Under the pieces are notes generated by a model. The model did no database searches and had not been told where the DNA came from. It saw nothing but the letters and a program-made list of their open reading frames with translations. 6,081 nt of DNA from Bryobacterales bacterium. GTDB lineage: Bacteria; Acidobacteriota; Terriglobia; Bryobacterales; Bryobacteraceae. How positions within the stretch are numbered: position 1 is the stretch's first letter; each line of letters begins with the position of its first letter. Positions 1 to 6,081 of this stretch are shown piece by piece. The stretch lies in the NCBI GenBank assembly GCA_025456495.1, contig JALOKO010000252.1, positions 1 through 6,081 on the forward strand. Direction: 5' to 3'. The translations under genes and the position numbers were made by a program.

Positions 1-1
1 C

Positions 2-3000
2 GGTAGCGGACGATTCGTTGCCACCTACGGGGACTACCATGTCTCGCTGCGGAAGTCGAAGTGGCTCTACCGTCCGGATGAGGATGTGGAATTCACCGTC
101 CTGACGCGCAGCTACGACGGCAAGCCTGTGGCCGCCACCACCCGGGTGACCCTGGAACGTCGGTCCTGGAGCGAGGGTAACGTTCGTAACGAAGCCCTAC
201 GCACGGTGGAGGTGCGGACGAACGCCGCAGGCACTGGAACGGGACGCATGCCCCTCAGCGGCAGTGGGTCCTTCGGACTGCGGGCGGTCAGCGGCGATGC
301 CAACGGCCGACAGATTCAGGACGATGGCTATCTGTGGGTGAGCGGCGGAGACGGCTGGAGTTGGAGCGAGAATCGCCGCATTGAGATCGTGCCTGACAAG
401 TCCCGCTACGAAGTGGGCGACACCGCTGAGGTGCTGATTGTCGCCGGCGCGCCGGGTGTCCCCGTCCAGGTGACGGTGGAAGCCAGCAAGGTCTACCAAC
501 GAACGTTGCTGCCCGCCACGGATGGCACAGTGCGCTTCCGCTTCCCGATCCTTGAGCAGCACGCGCCGAACGTGTTTGTACTGGCCAGCTTCATGAAGGA
601 TAACCAGCGCTTCGCTGGTTCCCGCATGATTCGCGTACCCGCCAGACGCCAGAAGCTGGACATCGCCATTCGCGCCTCCAAGACCACCTTTCAGCCCGGC
701 GAAAAAGCCACGCTTGAGGTGGAGGCCCGTGACTGGCAGGGCAAGCCCGCCGCCAACGCGGAGGTCAGCCTTGGCGTGGTGGACGAAGCCATCTACGCGG
801 TGCGCCCCGAGGGCCTGCCCGAGCTGCACGGCTTCTTTCATGGCCGCCGCTACCATGACGTGCATGAGTTCGATTCGCTGGACTATTACTTCAGCGGCGA
901 GGCCGGCAAACGGCGCATGCAACTGGCGCAACGCAAGCAGCGCAAGACCCTGGCCGAACTGAAGGGCGAACGTTACGTTGACCCCAAGGTGCGCAAGTAC
1001 TTCCCTGATACGGCGCTTTGGGTGGCGGACGTGAAGACCGATGGCAACGGCAAGGCCAGCGTCGACATCACCTACCCGGACGCCCTTACCACCTGGCGCA
1101 CGACGGCGCGCGCGGTGACGCCCGAAACCCTTACGGGCACCGCGGTGGACCGTCGCATTGTCCGCAAGAACCTCATCCTTCGGCTGGGCACGCCGCGCTT
1201 CTTCACCGTGGGCGACGAGGTGGAAATTCCCGCCATCGTGATGAACTACCTCGACACCGCGCAGCGCATCCAAGCCAGCCTCGCCGTGGAGGGTCTGGAG
1301 TTGCTGAGCCCGCAACAGCAGGAGTTGGAGATTGCCCCTCGGGGCGAGGCCGTCGCGCGCTTCCGCGTCCGCGCCACCAGGCCCGGCGACGTGAAGATCA
1401 CCGGACGCGCCCTGGGCACGCAGGAATCTGACGCCATCGAACTCAGCATGCCCGTGCGCCCCTTCGGCGTTGAAATCTCCAGCAGTAGCACTGGCACGAT
1501 GAGTGGCGGCGAGACCGCGCGGGATTTCCGCATCGAGTTCCCCGCTGAGGCCATCTCCGATACCCGTTCCCTGGAATTGAAGATCAGCCCCTCCGTGGCG
1601 GGCAGCTTGTTCAGCGCGCTGGAGTATCTCACCAGCTTCCCGTATGGATGCACTGAGCAGACCATGTCCAGCTTCCTGCCCAACATCATCGTGTCGAAGG
1701 CGCTGGATGAGTTGGGCATCCCCTCCAACGTCAAACGGGCTGACCTGGACAAGAAGGTGAATGAGGGACTGGAGCGCCTGATGGGCCGCCAGCACCCCGA
1801 CGGCGGCTGGGGCTGGTGGGCCACCGACGAGAGCCATCCCTTCATGACGGCGTACGTGCTGTATGGCCTAACGGAGGCGCGAAAGGCAGGCTACCCGGTG
1901 GTGGGCTACAAGCTCAGCACCGCTCGCGACTGGTTGCGACTTCGGTTGCTTGAGAACCAGCGCCTCAGCCCGGATCTGCGTGCCTACATGGGCTACGCGA
2001 TTCTCCATTCCGGCGTGGCTGACAAGCCGGTGCAGGATATGCTGCACGCTCAATTAGGCGCCGTCTCCGCGCATGGCGCGGCCATGGCGGGCCTGGCGCT
2101 GCATGCGGCCGCTGACCCCCGCTCCGCTGACTTCCTGGCCAAGGTGGAAGCCAGCGCGGCCAATCGGGATGGCATGGTGAGTTGGAGCGCTGACCGGGAT
2201 GACGTGATGGGCATCAGCTATGACAACTCCTCTGAAACTACCGCCTTTGCGTTGAAGCTGCTGGCGGCCATGAAGCCTGAGAGCCCCTTGATTCCGGGGG
2301 CGGCGCAGTGGCTGGTGGCCAACCGCTCGCGCGGCCAGTATTGGGACAGCACCAAGACCACGGCCATGGTGATCTTCGGCCTCACGGACTACCTCAAGCG
2401 CAGTGGCGAACTGCGGCCTGACCTGGACGTGGAGGTGTTCGTCAATGGCAAGAGCGCCCTGAAATCGCGCTTCACGACAGCGGATGCGTTGAAGGTGGAC
2501 GTACCCACTTTGCGTCTGGACGCCGCCTCAATCCCCGCCCAAGGGCTGCAGGTGCAGGTGGTGGCCAAAGGCGAGGGCCGCGTTTACTGGTCAGCGGTCA
2601 GCAAGCATTTCGCCAATGCCGACGGGCGCGAACGCGAGGGGCGCATCGGCCTGAATCTGCTGCGCGAATACTTCAGCCTGCAGCGCGTTGACCGCGACGG
2701 ACGCACGGTCTATCGCCTGGCCCCCTTGCCCGAAATGCTGCGTCCTGGCGACCTGATTGCCGTTCGTTTGACGGTAACCGGCAACGATTGGCGCTATCTG
2801 ATGATTGAGGACCCCATTCCGGCGGGAACTGAGTTCATTGATCGCCGGGAGTCGTTCGAGTTGGAGACACGTCCTTCCTGGTGGAACTGGTACGGGTCGG
2901 CCAAGGAATATCGCGATGATCGCGCCGCGATCTTCCAATACGAGTTCGACCGGGGCCAGAGACAGTTCACGCATCTCTTGCGGGTGGTGAATCCGGGCAG

Positions 3001-3091
3001 TTTTCGGGTGAGCCCCGCGCAGGTACAGCCCATGTACCAGCCTGGCTACCAGGCCACGTCGGCAAGCATGCGTTTGGAGGTAAGCCAGTGA
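2..3091 (+). CDS. Bacterial alpha-2-macroglobulin, thioester type (5' partial)
   Basis: Periplasmic broad-range protease trap. In this family a protease cuts an exposed bait segment, the protein collapses around it, and an internal Cys-Gln thioester bonds to it covalently. The frame is open from base 2 with no start in view. The GTG at 86 is only an internal valine, so the signal peptide and first MG domains lie off the left edge. Order seen: an MG-like beta domain (to about 380); a bait-region domain ending in the family-typical VSLGVVDEAIYA (about 765-800); a Lys/Arg-rich linker (905-1003); the central A2M/MG8 domain beginning YFPDTALW and containing PDALTTWR (about 998-1250); a helical thioester domain with YGCTEQ (Cys codon 1649-1651) and HPDGGWGWW (from 1793); and a C-terminal bMG10-like region with PAGTEFI and an RVVNPGSFRVSPA segment. 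The thioester is intact, so it resembles the YfhM/ECAM class and not the thioester-less YfaS class. It ends in TGA, overlapping the next gene. Family is certain; the exact physiological target is inferred. Confidence 0.95.
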   Translation, partial: GSGRFVATYGDYHVSLRKSKWLYRPDEDVEFTVLTRSYDGKPVAATTRVTLERRSWSEGNVRNEALRTVEVRTNAAGTGTGRMPLSGSGSFGLRAVSGDANGRQIQDDGYLWVSGGDGWSWSENRRIEIVPDKSRYEVGDTAEVLIVAGAPGVPVQVTVEASKVYQRTLLPATDGTVRFRFPILEQHAPNVFVLASFMKDNQRFAGSRMIRVPARRQKLDIAIRASKTTFQPGEKATLEVEARDWQGKPAANAEVSLGVVDEAIYAVRPEGLPELHGFFHGRRYHDVHEFDSLDYYFSGEAGKRRMQLAQRKQRKTLAELKGERYVDPKVRKYFPDTALWVADVKTDGNGKASVDITYPDALTTWRTTARAVTPETLTGTAVDRRIVRKNLILRLGTPRFFTVGDEVEIPAIVMNYLDTAQRIQASLAVEGLELLSPQQQELEIAPRGEAVARFRVRATRPGDVKITGRALGTQESDAIELSMPVRPFGVEISSSSTGTMSGGETARDFRIEFPAEAISDTRSLELKISPSVAGSLFSALEYLTSFPYGCTEQTMSSFLPNIIVSKALDELGIPSNVKRADLDKKVNEGLERLMGRQHPDGGWGWWATDESHPFMTAYVLYGLTEARKAGYPVVGYKLSTARDWLRLRLLENQRLSPDLRAYMGYAILHSGVADKPVQDMLHAQLGAVSAHGAAMAGLALHAAADPRSADFLAKVEASAANRDGMVSWSADRDDVMGISYDNSSETTAFALKLLAAMKPESPLIPGAAQWLVANRSRGQYWDSTKTTAMVIFGLTDYLKRSGELRPDLDVEVFVNGKSALKSRFTTADALKVDVPTLRLDAASIPAQGLQVQVVAKGEGRVYWSAVSKHFANADGREREGRIGLNLLREYFSLQRVDRDGRTVYRLAPLPEMLRPGDLIAVRLTVTGNDWRYLMIEDPIPAGTEFIDRRESFELETRPSWWNWYGSAKEYRDDRAAIFQYEFDRGQRQFTHLLRVVNPGSFRVSPAQVQPMYQPGYQATSASMRLEVSQ
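905..1003 (+). other. Candidate bait region of the macroglobulin (Lys/Arg-rich)
   Basis: This 33-residue stretch lies between the bait-region beta domain and the A2M/MG8 domain, where the protease-sensitive bait segment sits in this family. It starts GKRRMQLAQRKQRK and contains 12 Lys or Arg residues with several dibasic pairs, so trypsin-like proteases would be expected to cut it easily. The position is deduced from flanking family motifs; the bait role itself is inferred. Confidence 0.5.
1643..1660 (+). other. Thioester motif YGCTEQ
   Basis: The codons spell Tyr-Gly-Cys-Thr-Glu-Gln, matching the CxEQ thioester signature of complement C3 and thioester-bearing macroglobulins. Cys (1649-1651) and Gln (1658-1660) are the pair that form the internal thioester in characterised relatives. 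Both are present, so covalent trapping should be possible. Confidence 0.93.
3076..3080 (+). promoter_or_regulatory. Shine-Dalgarno GGAGG for the membrane-protein gene
   Basis: GGAGG lies inside the last codons of the macroglobulin gene, 7 bases before a GTG. That GTG overlaps the macroglobulin TGA stop as GTGA. The strong site and the overlap fix the start of the next gene at GTG 3088 and suggest translational coupling. Confidence 0.85.
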
Positions 3092-3945
3092 AGCGCTGGA
3101 TGTCGTTACCGGCGGGTAGTTGGCGGGTGGTGGCCCGTCAGCCGCTGCTTGCCCTCATGAATCTGGCGGCGCTGCCCGTGGCCGCGCTGGCCGCTTGGGG
3201 ATGGCTGTATCTGCCCGATACCAACGTCCCCCTGGTGCTGGCCTCGCTGCTGTTGGCGGTGGTTCTTTGCCTGGGCCTGCTGCTGTTGGCGCAGTACACT
3301 TTCCTTAGCTACTACCGCCAACACCATCCGATGTCGGTGGCGGGCAGCCTCCGGTTCCAGCCCAGGCAACGCTCCCTGTGGAGGCCCGCCTGGGGTGGCT
3401 TGCCGCCGCTACTGCTTTGGCTGCTGGTGTTCGGAGGCATCTGCTGGGCCATCAGCAGCCTGCAGCAGCGAACCCTGGACTGGGCCAAACCCGTGGCCTC
3501 CTGGGTAACCATGTTCACCCAGCGCCCGGTGAGCTTCTACAGCGTCAACGCGATCTTCACCGGGGCCTTGGACTTCCTGCAGTGGGTGGCGCTGCCCCTG
3601 CTGTTCCTTGCGCTGTTCGCCGGCCTGGGCGGCGCTGCCGTGTGGGGTGGGGGGCGCCGCCGCTGGCTGCGTCATTCGCTTGGCTTGCTGCGGCTGCCAC
3701 AATACTGGATCGCGTGGCTGATCTTCCTGGCCGTGTCCTATTGGGCGCCGATACAAATCACCACGTGGACGCCAATGCTGGAAGGCATCCCCATAGCCAC
3801 TGCCAGCCTGCTGCTGCGCCTGGGTCTGGCGCTGGCCCTGCTCTTCCTGGGCTGGCTGCTGTTCCTGTCAGTGCTGGCGCGGCTGTTGAAGTTCCCCAAG
3901 CAGGGCATGATCGTCCTCCGGCGGTCCACGACGGATCCAGCCTAG
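3088..3945 (+). CDS. Multi-pass membrane protein of unknown function, downstream of macroglobulin
   Basis: I do not recognise the family. The 285-residue product starts at GTG (GTGA overlap with the macroglobulin stop, GGAGG 7 bases upstream). It shows about six hydrophobic segments, at residues ~20-42, 48-73, 104-122, 164-187, 206-222 and 236-264. Basic clusters are RFQPRQRSLWR (89-99), GRRRWLRH (189-196) and the C-terminal KFPKQGMIVLRR (268-279). If these face the cytoplasm by the positive-inside rule, both termini would be cytoplasmic. The longest non-hydrophobic stretch, about residues 123-163, would then be periplasmic and could meet a periplasmic macroglobulin. No transporter, kinase or protease motif is visible. 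Overall shape recalls general integral-membrane proteins with scattered helices, but that does not assign a function. The tight coupling suggests it is co-expressed with, and perhaps anchors or assists, the macroglobulin; this is inference. Its last 25 codons lie antisense to the 3' end of the convergent gene. Confidence 0.87.
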   Translation: MKRWMSLPAGSWRVVARQPLLALMNLAALPVAALAAWGWLYLPDTNVPLVLASLLLAVVLCLGLLLLAQYTFLSYYRQHHPMSVAGSLRFQPRQRSLWRPAWGGLPPLLLWLLVFGGICWAISSLQQRTLDWAKPVASWVTMFTQRPVSFYSVNAIFTGALDFLQWVALPLLFLALFAGLGGAAVWGGGRRRWLRHSLGLLRLPQYWIAWLIFLAVSYWAPIQITTWTPMLEGIPIATASLLLRLGLALALLFLGWLLFLSVLARLLKFPKQGMIVLRRSTTDPA

Positions 3946-5709
3946 TACGGTCTCGCGCCCCAACCGGAGGGCCGCGCTCCGGCAATACTGCTCAGCAACA
4001 GCGGCGGCGGCGTAGCGACGCGCACCATCACCGCTCACCAGCGCCTCATCCACCTCCGACAGGGAACCGAAGCGGACGGCCCGCGGCACGGCGCCTTGTT
4101 CCTGGCGCGCCCCCCTTTCCCTGGCTAACCCCCCTTCCCTGGCTAACCACCGCCCCAACCCTTCCTGGAACCAGCGGGGCAGCGGACGCGTGGCTTCTTG
4201 CGCAACCAGCACATGGACCAGTTCATGGCGCACCAGAGCCTCCAACTGATTGCTACGCCGCAGCGTGGCCAAAGGCTGCAACACAATGCGACTGCCCCCA
4301 GCGCCGGTGGTGGTCCCGGCGGCCACCCATCCCGGGTTCCCGGTGTGATTGCGAAAGCCATCCACATCGGCGTAGACGCTCACCTCCAGTGGCCTGCGCA
4401 GCACAATCCCGGTGGCGGCCTCCATGCTCCGCAACTCGCGCGATAACAGGGGCGTGAAGCCTTCATCCACCGCGCCCGCAAACTGCACCCGCAGCAGACC
4501 GGCGCCCCGCCGCGTCCAGCGTATGTCACGGGCGCCCACACCCACGCGGGCACCCGAAAAGTAGAACGAGAGAATCTCACGATAGCTCTTCCCCGCCCTG
4601 GCCAGCGCGGCTGCTCCCCGTTGCGAGAGCCCCACGCCATGTCCCGCGCCACGCCCCGTAAACAGGGCCTCGCCCCCTTCCACACGCAGCTCGTAAAGAT
4701 CGCTGCGCACGAGGTTCCATCCCAGGTGACGTCCGATGGCGAAGCGTAACGTGGATGCCGGAAATGTCCTCCCCCCCATGCGGATCACGGCGGCGCGCCC
4801 GGAGGCATGCAACGCCGTCACCATCGGTTCCGCTCCCACGGACACGGCCAGTCCTTCGCGTTGCAAGGCCCGCTCCAGGTCCCGCAGTGGAATGCGCGCG
4901 CTCCAGGTGAAGGGCTGCGGCAACAGGCTGTGCGGGTCCGGCTGGCCGCGCATCCATGACGGCGCCGCATTGCCCCAAACGGCCCGGGCATCCTCAGTAT
5001 GCCCACCCGAATCCGCGTGATGCCAGGCGCTCACCGGGGCGCCCTCACGCCACAGCAACTCGCCTTCGGTTTCCGCCACCGCCTCGTCCAGCAAGGGATG
5101 GCGGTTGGCCAGACGCAGGTCCTGGCAGTGAGTGGTATCGCAAAAGGCAAAACCCTCCTCGTCGTGGCGTGCGCCACTGGCGAAGGCATAGGAACGAATC
5201 GCCACCGCGATGGCCTTCAGCGCCTCAATGTCGCGGATGCCGCCCGCTTCGCCCGCCAGCACGGCGCGCACATAGGACTCTGTATCCATGCGGACCTGGG
5301 CGTGCAGGTCACCGTTGCTGGCCCAGACGCGCAGCAGGCCCTGGACCTCGGCCCATGGCCCATCGGCCGCGCGCAGGCGCAGCGGCGCGTCCGTTTCCAT
5401 CCACCCGGTGATGTCAGTGAAGCGCCCTCCCAGCCGCAGCCGATCGCCCTCAGCCCGCACCCGCAGCGGCCCGCGCAGCATCACCGCACGCCCATCGCTG
5501 AAGCGCATCAAGGGGCTGGTTTGCGGGGTGAACGGCTGCGGCGGCGCCACATCGATCTGCTCCGGCGCCTGCCTCCAGAACAGCCGTACGGCATAGCCTT
5601 CCGCCTCCGCCGCCTGCCCCACGCACGCCACCGCCAGCATCAGGACAAGCATCCGGTACGCACCATTCAGGATGGGCGCGCCATTCGGGATCGGCGTACC
5701 GTTAGCCAA
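3868..5709 (-). CDS. SpoIID/LytB-domain protein fused to a HExxH (peptidase MA-like) domain
   Basis: Expected exported peptidoglycan-acting protein of 613 residues with two domains. Residues ~20-38 form a hydrophobic signal (MLVLMLAVACVG, then an AEA cleavage-like site; the cysteine makes a lipoprotein possible but the lipobox is poor). Residues ~55-395 are SpoIID/LytB-like. They contain SYVRAVLAGEAGG, whose Glu154 aligns with the glutamate reported as catalytic in Bacillus SpoIID, a glycan-cleaving lytic transglycosylase; then EALKAIAVAIRSYAF, CDTTHCQDL, HHADSGGHTEDARAVWG and GAGHGVGLSQRG (354-364). Residues ~440-600 hold RHELVHVLV with HELVH at 495-499 (bases 4213-4227) and WFQEGLGRWLA with Glu516 as likely third zinc ligand, the gluzincin pattern of peptidase-MA-like proteins. 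TTG 5709 is chosen because GGAGG lies 9 bases upstream and it overlaps the PBP stop. ATG 5652 (594 residues) is the alternative but lacks a ribosome site and leaves no positive charge in the signal. The 3' end overlaps the opposing gene by 78 bp. Domains are clear; enzymatic activities are inferred. Confidence 0.87.
   Translation of the reverse strand: MANGTPIPNGAPILNGAYRMLVLMLAVACVGQAAEAEGYAVRLFWRQAPEQIDVAPPQPFTPQTSPLMRFSDGRAVMLRGPLRVRAEGDRLRLGGRFTDITGWMETDAPLRLRAADGPWAEVQGLLRVWASNGDLHAQVRMDTESYVRAVLAGEAGGIRDIEALKAIAVAIRSYAFASGARHDEEGFAFCDTTHCQDLRLANRHPLLDEAVAETEGELLWREGAPVSAWHHADSGGHTEDARAVWGNAAPSWMRGQPDPHSLLPQPFTWSARIPLRDLERALQREGLAVSVGAEPMVTALHASGRAAVIRMGGRTFPASTLRFAIGRHLGWNLVRSDLYELRVEGGEALFTGRGAGHGVGLSQRGAAALARAGKSYREILSFYFSGARVGVGARDIRWTRRGAGLLRVQFAGAVDEGFTPLLSRELRSMEAATGIVLRRPLEVSVYADVDGFRNHTGNPGWVAAGTTTGAGGSRIVLQPLATLRRSNQLEALVRHELVHVLVAQEATRPLPRWFQEGLGRWLAREGGLARERGARQEQGAVPRAVRFGSLSEVDEALVSGDGARRYAAAAVAEQYCRSAALRLGRETVLGWIRRGPPEDDHALLGELQQPRQH
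3964..3982 (+). terminator. Weak hairpin just after the membrane-protein stop
   Basis: CCGGAG and CTCCGG form a perfect 6-bp stem with a 7-base loop, starting 19 bases after the TAG of the membrane-protein gene. No T-run follows, so it is not a classical intrinsic terminator, and it lies inside the coding sequence of the convergent gene. It is the only hairpin I noticed near the end of the plus-strand operon. Assignment is tentative. Confidence 0.2.
4111..4146 (-). repeat. In-frame 18-bp tandem duplication after the HExxH domain
   Basis: On the minus strand, two adjacent 18-base units read TTAGCCAGGGAAGGGGGG and TTAGCCAGGGAAAGGGGG, identical at 17 of 18 positions. They encode LAREGG and LARERG, directly after the WFQEGLGRW segment. 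Keeping the frame and near-identity, including the TTA leucine codon that stands out in this GC-rich gene, suggest a recent duplication that lengthens the loop after the third zinc ligand. Confidence 0.8.
5650..5703 (-). repeat. Degenerate 3 x 18-bp repeat at the start of the SpoIID-fusion gene
   Basis: Read on the minus strand, three successive 18-base units begin AACGGT, AATGGC and AATGGT and translate as NGTPIP, NGAPIL and NGAYRM. Units 1 and 2 match at 13 of 18 positions; the third is more diverged (11 of 18 against unit 2). The block fills the gap between the PBP stop and the downstream ATG 5652. If translation starts at TTG 5709 it forms most of the N-terminal region of the signal peptide; if it starts at ATG 5652 it is nearly all untranslated leader. 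Confidence 0.55.
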
Positions 5710-6081
5710 AGGCGTTCGCCTCCCCCATCGCCTTCCACACCGCCCCGGCCGCGGGGGCTGCATCCGCCCCGCCACCGCCGCCCTCCACGAACACCACCAG
5801 CAGGTATCGCGGAGAACCTGATGGCGCATAGCTGAGAAACCAACCGTTCAGGTGATTGCGATCACGCGCGCTGCCGGTTCCGGTCTTGCCGCTGATGGCC
5901 ACGCCTGGCGTTTGCGCAGCAATGCCCGTGCCTGCCTCCACACAGGCCCGCAGGCCATCGCGCAACAGCGTGGTCGCCAGGGCTTGTGGATTCCGCTCCA
6001 TCCGTTCCAGCAAGCGCCGAAAGGCCTCCAGCAGGGCAAGCGGTGTTGTCCACACAGCCTGCTGGCCAAGGCACTGCAGCA
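5702..6081 (-). CDS. Penicillin-binding protein, transpeptidase C-terminus (5' partial)
   Basis: Peptidoglycan cross-linking enzyme (DD-transpeptidase fold) acting at the outer face of the inner membrane. Only the last ~126 codons are in the window; the frame runs off the right edge without a start, and the GTG at 6055 is an internal valine. Visible landmarks in order: LGQQAVWTTPLALLEAF, matching the GQ-x-TPL segment found before the active-site wall in class B PBPs; LRDGLRACVEAGTGIAA; GVAISGKTGTGS, the KTG box (Lys codon 5887-5885); HLNGWFLSYAPSGSPRYLLVVFVE, the following beta strands; and AAPAAGAVWKAM, the closing helix. The catalytic SxxK and SxN motifs lie outside the window. The spacer between TPL and the KTG box is short compared with typical PBP2/FtsI proteins. 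It ends in TAA at 5702, overlapping the next gene, so the two probably form one operon. PBP family is firm; class B (not class A) is likely but not provable from this end alone. Confidence 0.88.
   Translation of the reverse strand, partial: LQCLGQQAVWTTPLALLEAFRRLLERMERNPQALATTLLRDGLRACVEAGTGIAAQTPGVAISGKTGTGSARDRNHLNGWFLSYAPSGSPRYLLVVFVEGGGGGADAAPAAGAVWKAMGEANAFG
5719..5726 (-). promoter_or_regulatory. Shine-Dalgarno GGGGGAGG for the SpoIID-fusion gene
   Basis: GGGGGAGG on the minus strand lies within the final codons of the PBP gene. Its GGAGG core is 9 bases upstream of an in-frame TTG (5709-5707), which is the reason for preferring that start over ATG 5652. The TTG overlaps the end of the PBP reading frame, consistent with translational coupling. 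Confidence 0.55.

Noticed and set aside
86..88. GTG as a possible start of the macroglobulin
   Set aside because: The same frame is open back to base 2 and reads WLYRPDEDVEF, typical of an MG domain boundary within a longer macroglobulin. A start here would give a protein with no export signal.
197..1837. Long 546-codon open frame on the minus strand opposite the macroglobulin
   Set aside because: It is antisense to a well-supported gene whose domain motifs run continuously through the region. The translation is rich in Gly, Ala, His and Arg without any family motif, as expected of a GC-rich shadow frame.
3378..4457. 359-codon plus-strand frame spanning the end of the membrane-protein gene and beyond
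   Set aside because: It is out of frame with the membrane protein, antisense to the SpoIID fusion, and the translation is Pro/Arg/Ala-rich low-complexity sequence with no recognisable domain.
3868..5709. Endospore-former origin based on the SpoIID domain
   Set aside because: SpoIID/LytB domains occur widely in non-sporulating phyla, and high GC plus a thioester macroglobulin fit a Gram-negative envelope better.
5710..5829. SpoIID-fusion start upstream at 5829, inside the PBP gene
   Set aside because: The added residues are Arg/Trp/Cys-rich without homology features, would put a deep overlap over the conserved PBP C-terminus, and would bury the hydrophobic signal at residue 60.
4999..5835. 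278-codon plus-strand frame opposite the SpoIID domain
   Set aside because: It covers the conserved SpoIID motifs on the other strand; its own product is Arg/His/Pro-rich and motif-free, so it is a shadow.

Overview
The window is a GC-rich, almost fully coding stretch of bacterial chromosome. It holds four protein genes in two convergent pairs. The left pair is on the plus strand: the C-terminal ~1,030 codons of a thioester-type bacterial alpha-2-macroglobulin (its start lies off the left edge), followed with a 3-base overlap by a ~285-residue multi-pass membrane protein that I do not recognise. The right pair is on the minus strand: the C-terminal end of a penicillin-binding-protein transpeptidase (its start lies off the right edge), followed closely by a two-domain protein that joins a SpoIID/LytB peptidoglycan-acting domain to a HExxH zinc-peptidase-like domain.

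The likely source is a Gram-negative-type bacterium. Bacterial alpha-2-macroglobulins work in the periplasm, and nothing here resembles an endospore-former even though a SpoIID domain is present. High GC plus a SpoIID-family protein outside the Firmicutes and a large thioester macroglobulin suggests Acidobacteriota, perhaps the Solibacter/Bryobacter group. This is an inference from gene content, not a proof.

Layout: 2-3091 macroglobulin (+, 5' partial); 3088-3945 membrane protein (+); 3868-5709 SpoIID/metallopeptidase fusion (-); 5702-6081 PBP C-terminus (-, 5' partial). The two operons collide: the last 25 codons of the membrane protein and of the SpoIID fusion lie on opposite strands of the same 78 bp, so no ordinary intergenic terminator region exists. 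No intergenic gap exceeds about 50 bp, and I see no tRNA, rRNA, CRISPR array or insertion sequence.

Functionally, three of the four genes point to the periplasm and cell wall. The macroglobulin traps attacking proteases, the PBP cross-links peptidoglycan, and the SpoIID-type domain is expected to act on glycan strands. Enterobacteria pair a thioester macroglobulin (YfhM) with a PBP (PbpC). Here a different PBP type lies in a neighbouring convergent operon, which makes a shared envelope-defence or wall-repair role a reasonable hypothesis. The most unusual items are the SpoIID-HExxH fusion, the 78-bp convergent coding overlap, the unknown membrane partner of the macroglobulin, and two short 18-bp in-frame repeat tracts in the fusion gene.
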